Positions 10,944 to 23,424 of a stretch of 64,000 nucleotides of DNA are shown in pieces. A model generated the notes under the pieces. That model did no database searches. It saw only the letters and a program-made list of their open reading frames with translations, and had not been told where the DNA came from. Made by a program: the position numbers and the translations under genes. This stretch comes from Actinomucor elegans (taxonomy: Eukaryota > Mucoromycota > Mucoromycetes > Mucorales > Mucoraceae). The DNA lies in assembly GCA_026027325.1 (NCBI GenBank), contig JAMSLZ010000001.1, positions 1,984,001-2,048,000 on the forward strand, given 5' to 3'. Positions within the stretch are counted from its first letter, which is position 1. Each line of letters opens with the position of its first letter.

Positions 10944-13665
10944 TTAGGGCCTGCCCCAAGTACGAACTCTACCTCTTCTATCTGTAGTAACCAAAGTATT
11001 TTCTCTAAATACAAGGGATACACAGGGATCCGCATGAATTGCCTTGACCGTTGTTGGTTGCAAGATGGCCGCTTGGTTTTTTCTTAGAGGTGGATGTAGC
11101 ACAGGCAAGTGTTGTTTCAACTGATCCTCTACAATCACATCGTCTGTAAAATCATGATTAATGGAACCAAAAAGATTGTTGGATCGTATGGATTTTTTTC
11201 TAAATCGACTGAATGATCCACTATGAGTACTGCTTGACTGACTGCTGGCACTCGTACTTAAAACAGACGATGTATCAGGTGAAGAGAATCCGCGAAACAA
11301 TCGATGCGTTTTAAGTGACTTTTTGCGCTCAATTGCGATAGATGTTTGTTGGATTGGTGGTGGGTTATTGAATGCTGGCGGTGGTGGCGCCCAATCCTTT
11401 GTAGACGACATGGGTGGTGGTGAAGATGCTGTCAAACGAGACTAATAAAAAAAAGGGGGGTTAGTTGAATATTTATGACAATTGTGTGCGTGTGTATGCA
11501 TTTACGTGTTTTGGCTTTTGTAACGCACTGAAAGAGAAATCCCATAAGATCAAATTACAGTCTTCACCTACACTACCAAATCGATAGGTATGCTCATCAC
11601 ACCTCCAGCGATCGAAAGCCACTCCAGTAACCTAGCCAAAAGATGAATTCATTCTGTTTGCTTTGCAATGCATTTTATCTTACCCAAGATTTATGGCCTT
11701 GACATCTAGCAATCATCTTTTTTTCCATAAAAGACCACAAGGTAACTAAATCATCCTCGCCGCCTGTCTATAATAAAGACTGTTAGTATACCTAAAGAAC
11801 AAAATGGTAGCGTAATATTTTACCAAAATGTAACGGCCATCCGGGCTCCAATCGACACATGTCAATTTACCATAGTAACTTGAAAAGACATCTGTCAATC
11901 TTTCATTTCTATAGTCAATGATACGTAATTCACCGTCAACGCCAGTTAAAGCCAAGTGAATACCATCAGGTGAAAAGGCAAAATCTAATTACGTGTTATT
12001 ATCATTATCATATATATATATATATATATATATTTAGACATTATTACCTGTTAGTCCCTTTTTACTGACATTCCAAAAGGACACTGGGTTATATTTTGAG
12101 CTCCTATGAGGCCTAGTCGCATTGAATCTACTGGAACGATCAATATTTTAATAATTACATATAAATCCAAGACTTACTGAGATTCTAACCAAGAAGTAGG
12201 TTCTGGCGTATGAAAAGATTGATCATCGCGCTCTTTATCCATAATCATGACTGAGCCATTCTTGAATATAGCTATAAACAGGTCCTCTGAACCGGGTATC
12301 CATTTGATCATACTGACAGCCGCATTCACCATACTTCCTCCTTTATTCAACCGCACATATTTACTATTCAAAGGATCATACCAAATGATATCTCCCGTAG
12401 AAAATCCAATGATGATATCCAAGTGATCATCACAACGCGTCGTTTCATTAATATCGTGGCATATAGGATATGATTTAGCAAATACAATCCTCGAAAGAGG
12501 CTCCTATTATGAATTAGATGAATATAAGCATCACTCAATAGTAATATATATATATATATATATATGCTTACCTTTTGCTTACTCTTGGGATCTACCCAAA
12601 TGAAACTAGAGCCGATATTGAAGAACAAAAAGTCATCTTCCATTGTTAAAAGCAGCTTTGCTAAGTTTTCATGGATCAGGAAACGTAGTACAAACGTAGA
12701 GTTTGTTTTCGATAAATGGTTTTTAGGTTTACTGGTGCTACTGTTACTGCTCATGCTAGTACTCATTGTACGTACGATAGAAGTGGAGAGTTGTGGTGTA
12801 GATCTACCCATTGGGTTTGATGTATACATGCTAGAGCTTCTACCAAATAACGAAGAAAGTGAGCCAACGCTACCTCCATTTGTTTGGTGATTGGTATTGT
12901 TAAAAGAAGAGGAAACAGAGTATTCAGCAATAGGTGTATGGATTAGATCATGAGAAGAACTCATCATGTAAGCACCTGAGGCCGATTGCTGATTATGATT
13001 ATTACTATGCTGCTGCTGCTGATGTGATGTCTGTGTATGAGCAGGCGGCAGTTGGGATGTAGGAGTGGTAGGATAAGTAGGTGAGTTAGGTAAATAAGGA
13101 CTTGCATTATTTCCATTGGCATTTGTCATGATCTTTTGCGGAGAAGTCAACACTTGAAGTCCATTTGTGTTTAAAGAACATGCATTGCGCACTGTTCTCC
13201 TTGAAGAAGTGGTAGCAGCAGCATTCGGTATAGGTAAAGCAGCAGACTTGACAGGCGTCATTGACAGAGAAGCGCCACCAAGGCCGTATCCATGAAAACC
13301 ATTCGTTCCTGCTACCAAACTTTCATCCTCCGACGATTCATGGTGGTTCATAAAATCGTCCTTGACATGAGTGATAGAGGCCCTTGTACCCATAGTAAAC
13401 TGAGGTGCGATAGTTTCAAAGAATGTTTCGTGTAACAGAGGATAAATGCCATCGGGAGTATGTAATTCAGTGCAACTGAATTCTTTGTTTGTAGGTGGAA
13501 AGTGAGGTACAATTCGAGTCGTCTGAGAGACTGCATTATTTGTATTAGTGCGATTGATATTATGCTGCAAACTGTTCGCTGCGAGTGTCTATACAAAGGT
13601 TTGTAAGTAATAGTCACTGTTTTAGTTTCAATCTGCTTACTTACTGATTGAAAGTAACCGTCCAT
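10944..13665 (-). CDS. creC: CreC/WDR20-family WD40 protein
   Basis: Eight exons (about 13665-13645, 13588-12572, 12503-12178, 12130-12048, 11984-11824, 11767-11684, 11631-11506, 11441-10944) give about 771 residues. The N-terminal 330 residues are low-complexity (Ser, Asn, Gln, Pro). They are followed by the family signature '[12 protein letters not shown]...[17 protein letters not shown]', then WD repeats including '[25 protein letters not shown]' and '[12 protein letters not shown]', and a late '[16 protein letters not shown]'. A long Ser-rich insert precedes the last repeat, which ends in '[13 protein letters not shown]'. In Aspergillus CreC partners the CreB deubiquitinase in carbon catabolite regulation; WDR20 partners USP12/46. 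Two introns carry long (TA)n runs. The first exon encodes only seven residues. Confidence 0.85.
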
Positions 13666-15350
13666 TGAGAATAAAGAAAAAAAAAAAAAAGGGCTATTGA
13701 AATCGCATACAATCTCGGTAGATTTGAGAGAAAAAAAAAGAATCTAGATTTTAAGAAAAAGGTAGATACAAAAGTATATACTCCCAGCTACACGCAACTA
13801 AAAAAAAAGGGTTTAATTGACTCTTTGGTTGCAGAAAACTTACTAAAAAAGAACTTCACACGCTTTTTTTCCCTCCGGACTGTAATAATGAGGTCAAAAC
13901 TTGGCGGAGATGCTGTGATTTCTAAGCACTACATTCTCTGGAAAATTCGTCCTCGACGCTTGTTTTATGCGCCTTGGAGATAAGTGCTTTGCATATAATC
14001 TACTCCAGCTCTTATTCCTTAATTGATTTAGATTTGAAGATAACACATGATTCGAGCCAAGAAGATTAGGTTGAAAGCCTGACATTTCCCCCGGCAAAAC
14101 AACATTCAGTATATTTTAAATTTCCAGGCAGCTACCCTAACAGCTTTTATTTTATTTTACTCTTTTGGCATACAAGTGCTATCAAGCATGTTTATCTACA
14201 TAGCAGATAGCTATTTACAATCGCTGTTATATACCTCAATCAATTTATCAACTACATATAAAGTAATAATTAGCGTGTAGTTAGAAAAACTGAAAGGGTC
14301 ATTTGAATAGGGTAACCCGTCATGCTTATTTCAAAATTGCTCAACTAATATGGTGCTTAGCAATCACTTTGACTGTTTCGTGTCACTACCTCATTATTGA
14401 ATTGTAAATCACCAGTTTATAAAAAAAAATGAGATAAGATTTATGATTAGAGATATGTCATCGCTCACTAGTAATCATAAGCCAAACTCGCTACACTTCA
14501 GCTCAATAGAAACTTTAACAGATGCAACTGTTCATTATGAACATGAATTACATCATAAATGCAATATTTGGCCGAGAGGTCAGTAGTAATTAGATATTGG
14601 TAACATAATGTATTAATAACTATTATCAGTATGCTATATTAATTTTATTTTGGTTGAATGATAGTTCTAGTAGATACGGCAACTCATTCTGATCATAATC
14701 TATTAATCAAATCTAACATCAAACTGATATCGGTCAAAAGATCAGTTATTCATTAGATATAGATCATATGAAACGCATGTATTTTATAGGTAATTGATAA
14801 AATATTAATTTTTTTTTTCAATTAAATAAAAGCCTGGATAGTTGTAGCGGCACACTATCAACATGCACTTGTTATTAGATGCGACACTGAATAAGACATA
14901 CGTTAGTAAATGAAAAGAAGCCAGATTTCATTAAAAAATTGCATAGTACATGCTCTGACAAAATTTTCTTCTTTTTTTTTTGAGTAAAACTTGAAGCTGG
15001 CATTTTCAAGGCATGATTAATTGCCATAGGTTCCACATATCTAAACTCATGTAAAAGCATTTGTTTTGGATTTTGTTGTGTACAGGATATTCAAACATTG
15101 GCTTATTTCGATGAAAATTCAAACAGCCTTTCATCAAAGATAAATGTAATTTGCAGTGGTCTTTATAGCATTACGACGTGCAATTTGATTTTATATGAGT
15201 CTTTTCAAAATAGTTTTTCCGTATTGATATTTATTTTGGGTATTACGAAGGAGTAAAAAAGGAAAAAGGGAATTAATTTAGTAGACTAATTCTCATGGAG
15301 TTGGTATTAGTAATGGCACTGAAATATCCTTTAGACCGTCCATCTTAATA
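13666..15350. other. Intergenic, A/T-rich
   Basis: About 1.7 kb of promoter and spacer DNA with several A runs (for example about 13677-13690 and 13801-13808). A 67-codon minus-strand frame at 13894-14097 has no family features and is not called. Confidence 0.45.
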
Positions 15351-15606
15351 AATTACTTCTCGTAAAATTGATACTCTGCTGTGGTTATCGAGATGCTTTC
15401 TAATAAAAATCCTCCGGCCATCTTGAGAGGATAGCTGCTTTAAGTGTTTCAATGGGATATCGACTCTGCAGATCATCCTGGGAACTAAACTACTCATGTG
15501 TTTCTTCCCTAGAATTTTGTACATATGGTTCCTGCTATTGTGCATCATCCAATGATGGAAGAAGTGGTGTAAACGATGCTAGGGAAGACAAATACGGCGA
15601 TGACAT

Positions 15607-17027
15607 TTACGACAATAATCTATTATACTTATTTTGACATGCCAATGGAATAGAAGACGCCACCGTGAGTTGAATTTCCATTCGAGCCCTTGCATCCATA
15701 TCAAGCGCATCAGTACGCAAATAATGTGTAAATTCTGGTTCAACTTTGTTGTTTCCACGCTGGCACACGTTGAGACATTCTTCAGACGTATCGCTGTCGA
15801 TTGTGATTTGATTTTCAAAAATCTGTATTGCATCACCGTACAATCTTTGTACCATTGGATCATATTTGAATGGGGTAACTGTTTGCTATAGAATAGCAAC
15901 CGATATAAGATTCTTTCAATAGCCAAGGAATTGACACTACAATAAAGCACATATGATGTAAGTATACATAATAACAATTAGAAATGATATTTAGTCTAGA
16001 CGAGCTAATTCTGGATCATTTATCTATTATTGAGTCATACACCGATTATAACTAACAGATTGGCAGTTCCAATGCACACGTTATAGTTCAATATTCTTCA
16101 GACTATTCTTCGAATAGATCATTTAAAGCATATAATTAGATACTTTTCTTTTTTTTTTTCAATTGATTTTTTATGAAATAAAATACAGCTTCAAAAAAAT
16201 ATTTGATTGCTCTGAATCTATCATATATATGCTTGCAAAAGATCTTACAATTCACTGCTATGCCATGCTTAATTTGAAAATGAGGATTACTAGTAAAATT
16301 CTTCTCTGAAAAAGTAATTGGCAGTAGTAAGACATAACCCGAAACATAAATTGTAAGTCAATAGTATACTTTACTTCCATAATGACAGTAAAGGCTTTTT
16401 CTGGAACATCTGGAATGGGCATATAAACAATATCAGAAATTTTGACCGTTGGGCCGTTGTGGCAATTATGGGTTGCGGTTATCTTTTGCTTCCAACCCTA
16501 TCCATAGAAGCAACAATTAAACTGAAGTTAGGTTTCATTTTCTCCAAAGCTGACATCTAGCTACCTCGATATTGGAAACAACTCTGGCCACTGCCTCTAT
16601 CTCCTCATGCCTTTCTTCTTTGGTGGCGTCCGTTACATGCCTTGTCAAAGGACATTTGTCTTCTTCCATCGAATGCAACATCCGCTTAGGGACTGCAAGA
16701 CTTATGGTCACTTCACTGTAAAATGACTCTCAATTAACTCGTAAAGAGCAACGTACATAAGACTCAATAAATTTTGATCAAATGTTCGCCCTAAATGCCC
16801 TTTTTTCCAATGTTGTGAGGGAGGGATTAGGAAGCAATCCATAGTATCTAAAATCGTCATCTAGAAATTATCGCATGCTATTAACCCAGTAGTACAAATA
16901 ATTCTTTCTGTTGTATTAGATATACTATCTCTCTCAAAGGTTTCTCTTCCTCTCCCAACATGATCAAATCTGGTAAGCTTTGTTCTTTCACGGTCTCCAT
17001 ACACTGATCTAGAATCCAGTGTGCTGT
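15607..17027 (-). pseudogene. 3' remnant of an unidentified multi-exon gene
   Basis: On the minus strand several short frames join cleanly through splice signals: about 17027-16926, 16860-16757, 16715-16565 and 16497-16375. They encode a continuous 160-residue stretch (for example 'DCFLIPPSQHWKKGHLGRTF', 'PLTRHVTDATKEERHEE', 'SDIVYMPIPDVPEKAFTVIM'). A further piece at about 15870-15607 encodes 'TPFKYDPMVQRLYGD' through 'SSIPLACQNKYNRLLS'. The link between these parts does not join without a frame problem. After the TAA that ends the last piece the same frame continues openly for 23 codons (MSSPYLSSLASFTPLL...), as if the stop were a recent mutation. No start exon is found; the frame runs into the mobile-element block at about 17.1 kb. 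I do not recognise the family. Confidence 0.45.
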
Positions 17028-17100
17028 CTAGCAAATTTGATGATTAGCGCCTGCAACCATTGGTACCATATTTCAAGATATCTAATACAAAAAAAAAATT

Positions 17101-17508
17101 ACGGCAAAATGCTTTATAGAAGAAATCAGATAATGCCGTTTTTTTTATACAGACATGTTTATACATAATAGCTTTGACTTCTGACACATCTAAATATGGA
17201 CATAAATATACAGATATTCTGGTGCCCACTGTCACTTCCATATAATCATTTACGAATGTCGCAACAAAATAACGAATATAAATATATATGCTTTGTACAG
17301 CGCAATTCCATGCAACACTTCTTCCCTTGATATAACGATTTGCATGCATATCATTTTCTATCCTTATTTACAAGTTGTTAAATAGAATCATTGAAAAAGA
17401 TATAGATGCAGCAGTTTATTACAGCAGCAAATATTTGACTTTTATTTTCCATTCTGAATGAACATTGTTTGTTCAACATAATAATGTAGTTTATTCAGCA
17501 GGTATACA
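17101..17508 (-). other. Left-arm tail, homologous to 27527-27934
   Basis: It contains a 101-codon frame (17044-17349, minus) whose counterpart in the right arm is only 73 codons. The two tails share a nearly identical block at about 17345-17465 but differ at roughly one base in seven over the frame itself, mostly by transitions that change amino acids. That argues against a functional protein. Confidence 0.5.
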
Positions 17509-18716
17509 CTAATTCATTCGATTAGATTTCTTTTTATAGAAGGCTGTCTTTAAACTTGCACTATTGCTATAAGAACCGAAAAAGCCTTCTTTTTTTCCAG
17601 TCTCAAAGCACAGTTTCCAGTCCATTACTTCTGTATTTTGCCTGTATTGTTGAACATATTCCATGTCTGTTGTAGGAATACCAACTTCAGCACGTAGTAT
17701 GTCAGTAGTGGGGCTAGCTATTTGATTCAATAATTGTGTTGCTGATTCAGGTAGTTCAGGTGGTGGTGGCATAGGCTCGACAAGTGCATCACATCTTCCT
17801 GAATACATGCGTTTGCAAGTATGTGTATACAAGGCACCATCATCAGCATAAGCGCGTAGTCGCTTTTTCAAGAGGGTGTCTGGCATAGGCTCCAACGTAT
17901 TTAAAATTTTTTTGAATTGTAAGTTGGTTTGATTGCAAACCTTAAGTAATACATCAGCAGTTGATTGCTCTGCGGGAATCTTGGCGTCCGTCTGCTCCTT
18001 AACAATTGAATATAATGCTTGTAGAGTAAGATCATCTCGGTATTCAGTTGCTAATAAAGAAAGCTTTTGACAAGAAAAAAAGTACGCGATTGCCAGCATG
18101 GGAGGGAGAGGGGTAGTTTTTGTGTCTTCTGCGATTGTGTTATGGTCAAGAATATAGCATTTCTCTGCCCAGTATTTGCTTGGGATCTGTTTCATGAATG
18201 TGTAAGGTGATGCCTCAAAGTCAGAAGTAACATCATTGCGGGTTGCATGAACACCAAATACAACTACAATTGGCTTTGCTTTAAATTCTTTTTTACACAG
18301 AGTGAATAACCAAGAAGACGGTCGATGAAATCCAGACTAATTGTATGTTGAACTTCAATTAACACTGGTGGCAGATTGGCGGATGTTACAGAGGCAGCGT
18401 ATATGACATCAGACTTAGAGCCATTTGACCATTCAGTTGGCCTAGGCGAATATAACGAGCGGGCCTCTGAACCTACATAAATTATTAGCAAGAAATATAA
18501 ACTAAAGTCAGTGAGAGTTCCTTACCAACAACCGTAGTAACGATTATATCAATTACATTTGGATCACGCAAAACAAGTTTGGCAATAAGGTCGCTTCCTG
18601 GCGGGTATTTAGGGTTCATAGTAAAAAGCAAAAGCTCAGGATCTGATCAAAAATATACACGTTAGTGTCAGACAAAAAAAAAAAGATGAAACCATACCAA
18701 TTGATTCTAGAGACAT
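17509..18716 (-). pseudogene. PD-(D/E)XK-like nuclease gene, left copy, frameshifted
   Basis: This is the mirror copy of the gene at 26318-27526, with the same three-exon layout: a 19-nt first exon starting at 18716, a second exon within about 18642-18526, and the last exon running to 17509. Most of it is almost identical at nucleotide level. A homopolymer that is seven A in the right copy is six A here (18289-18294 on the + strand), so the frame breaks just after 'YSLCVKK' and a false C-terminus follows before the original frame resumes at the Met near 18195. No other disabling change was noticed, so the break looks recent. A sequencing or assembly error in the homopolymer is possible. Confidence 0.8.
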
Positions 18717-18739
18717 TTTAAAGTAAAAGAAAAGATACC

Positions 18740-20222
18740 GGTACCGGTATCGCTTTAGGTACCGCTACCATTATATAGGGTACCGATAGCGGTACCCCAT
18801 ATGAAAATAATATAGATACAGCGAATCACATCACAGGATTAACTACCCATATGATGATATCGGCACTAATACCGGTACCTCGTGTGAAATAACATAGATA
18901 CATCCAATCACATGAAATAATTTACAAGGGTACCTTCCAGTGGGTACCGGTACCGGTACCTCATGTGAAATAGTATGAAAGAATTAACACGGGTACCGCT
19001 ATCGGTACCTTCCATTGGGTACTTCATGTGAAATAACATAGATACAGCCAATCACATGAAAGAATTAACAAGGGTACCGGTATCGGTACCTTCCATTGGG
19101 TACCGGTACCTCATGTGAAATAACATAGATACAGCCAATCACATAAAAGAATCAACAAGGGTACCGGTATCGGTACCTTCCATTGGATACCGATACCGGT
19201 ACCTCATGTGAAATACCATAGATACAGCCAATCACATAAAAGAATTAACAAGGGTACCGGTATCGGTACCTTCCATTGGATACCGGTATCGGTACCTCAT
19301 GTGAAATAACATAGATACAGCCAATCACATAAAAGAGTTAACAAGGGTACCGGTATCGGTACCTTCCATTGGGTACCGGTACCTCATGTGAAATACCATA
19401 GATACAGCCAATCACATAAAAGAATCAACAAGGGTACCGGTATCGGTACCTTCCATTGGATACCGGTATCGGTACCTCATGTGAAATAACATAGATACAG
19501 CCAATCACATAAAAGAATCAACAAGGGTACCGGTATCGGTACCTTCCATTGGATACCGATACCGGTACCTCATGTGAAATACCATAGATACAGCCAATCA
19601 CATGAAAGAATTAACACGAGTACCGATACCGGTACCTCATGTGAAATAACATAGATACAGCCAATCACATAAAAGAATCAACAAGGGTACCGGTATCGGT
19701 ACCTTCCATTGGATACCGATACCGGTACCTCATGTGAAATAACATAGATACAGCCAATCACATAAAAGAATTAACAAGGGTACCGGTATCGGTACCTTCC
19801 ATTGGGTACCCATACCGGTACCTCATGTGAAATACCATAGATACAGCCAATCACATAAAAGAATCAACAAGGGTACCGGTATCGGTACCTTCCATTGGAT
19901 ACCGGTATCGGTACCTCATGTGAAATACCATAGATACAGCCAATCACATAAAAGAATCAACAAGGGTACCGGTATCGGTACCTTCCATTGGATACCGGTA
20001 TCGGTACCTCATGTGAAATACCATAGATACAGCCAATCACATAAAAGAATTAACAAGGGTACCGGTATCGGTACCTTCCATTGGATACCGATACCGGTAC
20101 CTCATGTGAAATACCATAGATACAGCCAATCACATGAAAGAATTAACACGAGTACCGATACCGGTACCTCATGTGAAATAACATAGATACAGCCAATCAT
20201 ATGAAAGGATTTACAAAGGTAC
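18740..20222. repeat. Palindrome-rich satellite array, left arm (about 16 units)
   Basis: Tandem units are recognisable by 'catagatacagccaatcac'. Spacing between successive copies (from 19038) is 87, 93, 93, 87, 93, 93, 67, 93, 93, 93, 93, 93 and 67 bp. The basic unit is 67 bp; the 93-bp form adds a 26-bp module with a second palindrome (ggtacc...ggtacc around a 'ttccattgga' centre). Every unit has one or more self-complementary KpnI-type blocks such as ggtaccggtatcggtacc and a CCAAT pentamer. The array lies directly upstream of the nuclease-like gene. Because 93 is divisible by three, it creates a long spurious reading frame. Confidence 0.92.
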
Positions 20223-20230
20223 CTGCCTAT

Positions 20231-20245
20231 GGTGTATTTTACACC
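20231..20245. repeat. 15-bp palindrome, left inner boundary
   Basis: ggtgtattttacacc is a near-perfect palindrome. The identical 15-mer recurs at 25669-25683, so it sits at both edges of the central segment between the satellite arrays. Confidence 0.7.
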
Positions 20246-20990
20246 AAGAACAGTGTTTTTTCCACTAATTTATTCTATTATCCAATGAGGTGTGAGTGAA
20301 ATTTTTTCTTTTTAATATTTAAAACAGAAACATCAAGAGATTTATTTTGAATTGGGAGGTACACACTGTTCTTGTATGTATTATTTTTGAATTAAATGCC
20401 AGCATTTCATTGTCTTTTCATATCATCAAATAAAAATAAACTAGTGATAAAGTTTTTCAAATGCAATAAACATCTTTTTTTTTTGTATCAAAAAACGTCT
20501 GTAGGTTTTGAAAATAAAATTGATATAGTAGTTATAAAGACGTTAACATAAAAGTGTATTTTATGGAATATTTATAGTCCATAAGTAACTATTTACAAAT
20601 ATAATACATTTATAATGTCGCATTTAAGCAAGTAATTAAATAAATGTGGCAGCCAATTCTAAATATGTATAGCTAATTAGATGTGAACATTTGACCAGGA
20701 TCTGTCCAAAAATCTACATAGATTGGAAAATGTATACAATTTTAATAAATTGAAGTCGATTGTTGCAATGCAATACAATTTTCTTTATATTTCAGTTCAA
20801 ATGTAAGCTAATGGATATTATAGCTCGTTCTAAACATGTTCAGTTGCGACATAAGGTTCAGAAACATTAAAGAAATAAATAAAAAAAAGACTATTATTTA
20901 TTTGGGTGACGGAGGTAAAATATATCAAAGCAGCTTTTATTTATGGCAGGAAAGTAATAAACAGCACAAAGTTTTCTTCTATTTTCTTTT
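20246..20990. other. Non-coding left part of central segment
   Basis: A/T-rich, without a coding frame I can support; probably the 3' flank of the decayed transposase. Confidence 0.45.
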
Positions 20991-20993
20991 TAT

Positions 20994-22850
20994 TTACAAA
21001 CGAATTAGAGTGCCAGCACTGCTATGAAGTTCTTGCTTGAAAATATGATGAGAAATAATCTTGTACTTTCTATTATTGCTAGAGCTACAGCGCACAAGAC
21101 CAACGCTAGCGACGATATCCTCGAAGCGACAAACAGCATACGTGTGAACGTTTTTATTATTCAATTCAATAACTGGTATAGTTTTATCATAGCCAGAAGT
21201 GGAATTTCTCGTTGCAACATCAACCAACGCCAAGTATTGAATTCTGTTGTTGAATTCATGTTTGAAAAAGAAAACAATAGAACCAACAAACCAGTTAACA
21301 CGAATGCTGTCTTCATGGCTGTAAATAAGGAAGGTTAGTGAAAGCTCTTTATGAATAATAAAATCAATTTGCTTCTACTTACACGTAACTAGCAGTAAAC
21401 ATAATGTAGCTATTTTCTCAGCAGTACTCGCTTATATGACTTTTGTAGAGTGTCAAAATATAGACGTTGTTATAAGCGCAAGCTTGGCCAGCGATGCATA
21501 AAGAATCTAATGAAGCAATTCCAAAAATACTTACACCATTAGGCTCAGTACAATGATAGTACTTCAGCAAAGCCTTTGAAAACAAACGACTATCTACACC
21601 AAAACTAAAATACGGGGGCCAGTAAATAATAGTAATTTTGCAAATGGAGTTGGAGCTTTGATATTGTATTACTAAGTAGAGGTAAAACAAGCATTTAATA
21701 GCTGTTGATCAAAATAATAACATTTTTTCTTTGCCCATAGTACTTACAGTGATTGCATTTGGATTCTTAAAGCCATCAGTGCTTCGAATCTCGTCTTCAA
21801 TGGATAAATAGCAAATGTGATGATCATGACGTTAGGTTTTGATGCAACAAAGGCAACAACTAAAGGTAGCCATATGGCCATCATGGTGTGTCAATTCAGT
21901 AGCAGGAAGATTACCAGTAGCCATGACCAAATGAACACGAGTGTGACAAATCACGGAACTTATCAATGATAGATTGAAGGAAAGTATCAAGGTATTTTGG
22001 ATTGTTTGAACCAGGAAGAATAACTAATTGAAGCGTGTACTCACCTTGATAGTAATACTCAGGAGAGATATTAGTTCAAAAGGTGCACAATAGTCAACCT
22101 GTAACCTGTATTTTTCATGCTTGTACGTAAACTATCAACGAACAGTATGACAGCATCTTTATGGAGGTGAGGTTTACCATCGTTATCGAAACCACTTTTT
22201 TTACATGCAGGATTTTCACGGCAGATTATCTTGATATCATCATCACCAAAAAACATGCAACTGTTAATACAAACTTATCGAGGTTTGGACTTGATACTGG
22301 GTTTATTATTGATGACGCGATCTAATGTATCAAGAAACATGATAGTAGATGGAGTATGACCTGTACGTATAAAAAGAAATTTTGATCAGCCTGTGTTCAT
22401 TAAAATCACGTCTAACTGTATGCTTATCCATTGGATGAGCTCTGCTGCCTTGTTCCTTGTTTTCATTATAGTGTGAATAAATTATACAAGTTCTATTTGG
22501 ACCCCACTATAAATGCTAAATGTATCACAGATATCTTTAAATTGGGAATTGTCTAATCCAACGTTAGCGAATACATTTTCATCAGTGGGCTTGACATTGT
22601 GTACGATTGGAGTATCACCATCCTCTTGCTGTATTGGGGTAGGTTCTAAATAGGACGGATTAACAAGACAATGTATGGCTCAATTTTATTGCTTTACCAA
22701 TGATTGCTTGTTATGCTTGATTGAAAAGTTCTTATGGCTACGATAATATTGAAAATGGTTGTATCATTGCTTGACAGTTTTGAATGCTCTTACACAACCA
22801 TCACACTTGTACTTGTTTTGGTTTCTAACGGCTGGTATCTTGAAATATGT
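20994..22850 (-). pseudogene. Decayed Tnp2/CACTA-type transposase
   Basis: On the minus strand, fragments of one protein follow in the right order. At about 22830-22750 there is a C2H2-like finger 'YKCDGCVRAF' broken by a stop. At 22660-22500 there is an acidic linker. At about 22350-22075 lies 'TPSTIMFLDTLDRVI' ... 'VCINSCMFFGDDD' ... 'HKDAVILFVDSLR', with a TAA inside. At about 22040-21950 lies 'LVILPGSNNPKYLDTFL', ending in a premature stop, followed by 'ELTHHDGHMATFSCCLCC'. At 21320-20994 lies 'VNWFVGSIVFFFKHEFNNRIQYLALVDV', running to a stop. The 'PGSNNPK.LD.FL' and 'H.GH...C..C' blocks are characteristic of Tnp2-family transposases of CACTA/EnSpm elements. Multiple stops and frame changes make it non-functional. 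Confidence 0.65.
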
Positions 22851-23424
22851 ATACTTAAAAATAATAAAGATATATATCAAACGTGACATACGAGTAACCT
22901 TTTATATTTTTAAATATTGGTGAGCATCAATATGATATTTTTGAATTAATGAATCTATTAAAGCTTTTCGATGATAAAAGGTTGGAAAGATCATGATAGA
23001 ATCTGCCAATATCAAGAAAGATTGGATATCTTTGTGACAGATTCAGGTTCGCCAAAACATATCTTGTCAAACCAGTTGAGCAATTTAAACGGTGTTGAAT
23101 TAATCAGTACGATCTAGGTATAGAATATTGCCAATCTATTAGTTTGGTTGTATGTAAAACAGTATGTAAAACAGTATGTCCCAGAGAGATGTTCTTGATT
23201 ATCAACCTAAAACTTAAGTTGTTGGATAAATAATGCATCTATTCTTGCTTAGACTAATAATTCAAAACGTTATGAAGGTGAAGTGCCGACTGTGAATACC
23301 CCTTGACATATGTGCTATTATACGTTCTCTTTTTATTTTATAGTCTTACTTTATTTGAACAATACCTAATAACAACGGTAATAATATGCAAGTACTCGCT
23401 AAGATGCAGTAAAATATTCTGAGC
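22851..23424. other. Non-coding spacer between the two decayed element genes
   Basis: It likely held divergent promoters of the transposase (minus) and the second element gene (plus). No intact frame. A 'cagtatgtaaaa' direct duplication occurs at about 23160-23175. Confidence 0.4.

Noticed and set aside
13894..14097. 67-codon minus-strand frame
   Set aside because: No homology pattern, no splice partners, within ordinary spacer length for chance frames.
19827..20186. 119-codon open frame with a repeating 31-residue pattern
   Set aside because: It is created by the 93-bp satellite unit being divisible by three; the sequence is palindromic non-coding repeat.
18740..20222. Possible CRISPR-like array
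   Set aside because: Units are full-length tandem repeats without unique spacers, in a eukaryotic intron-containing context.
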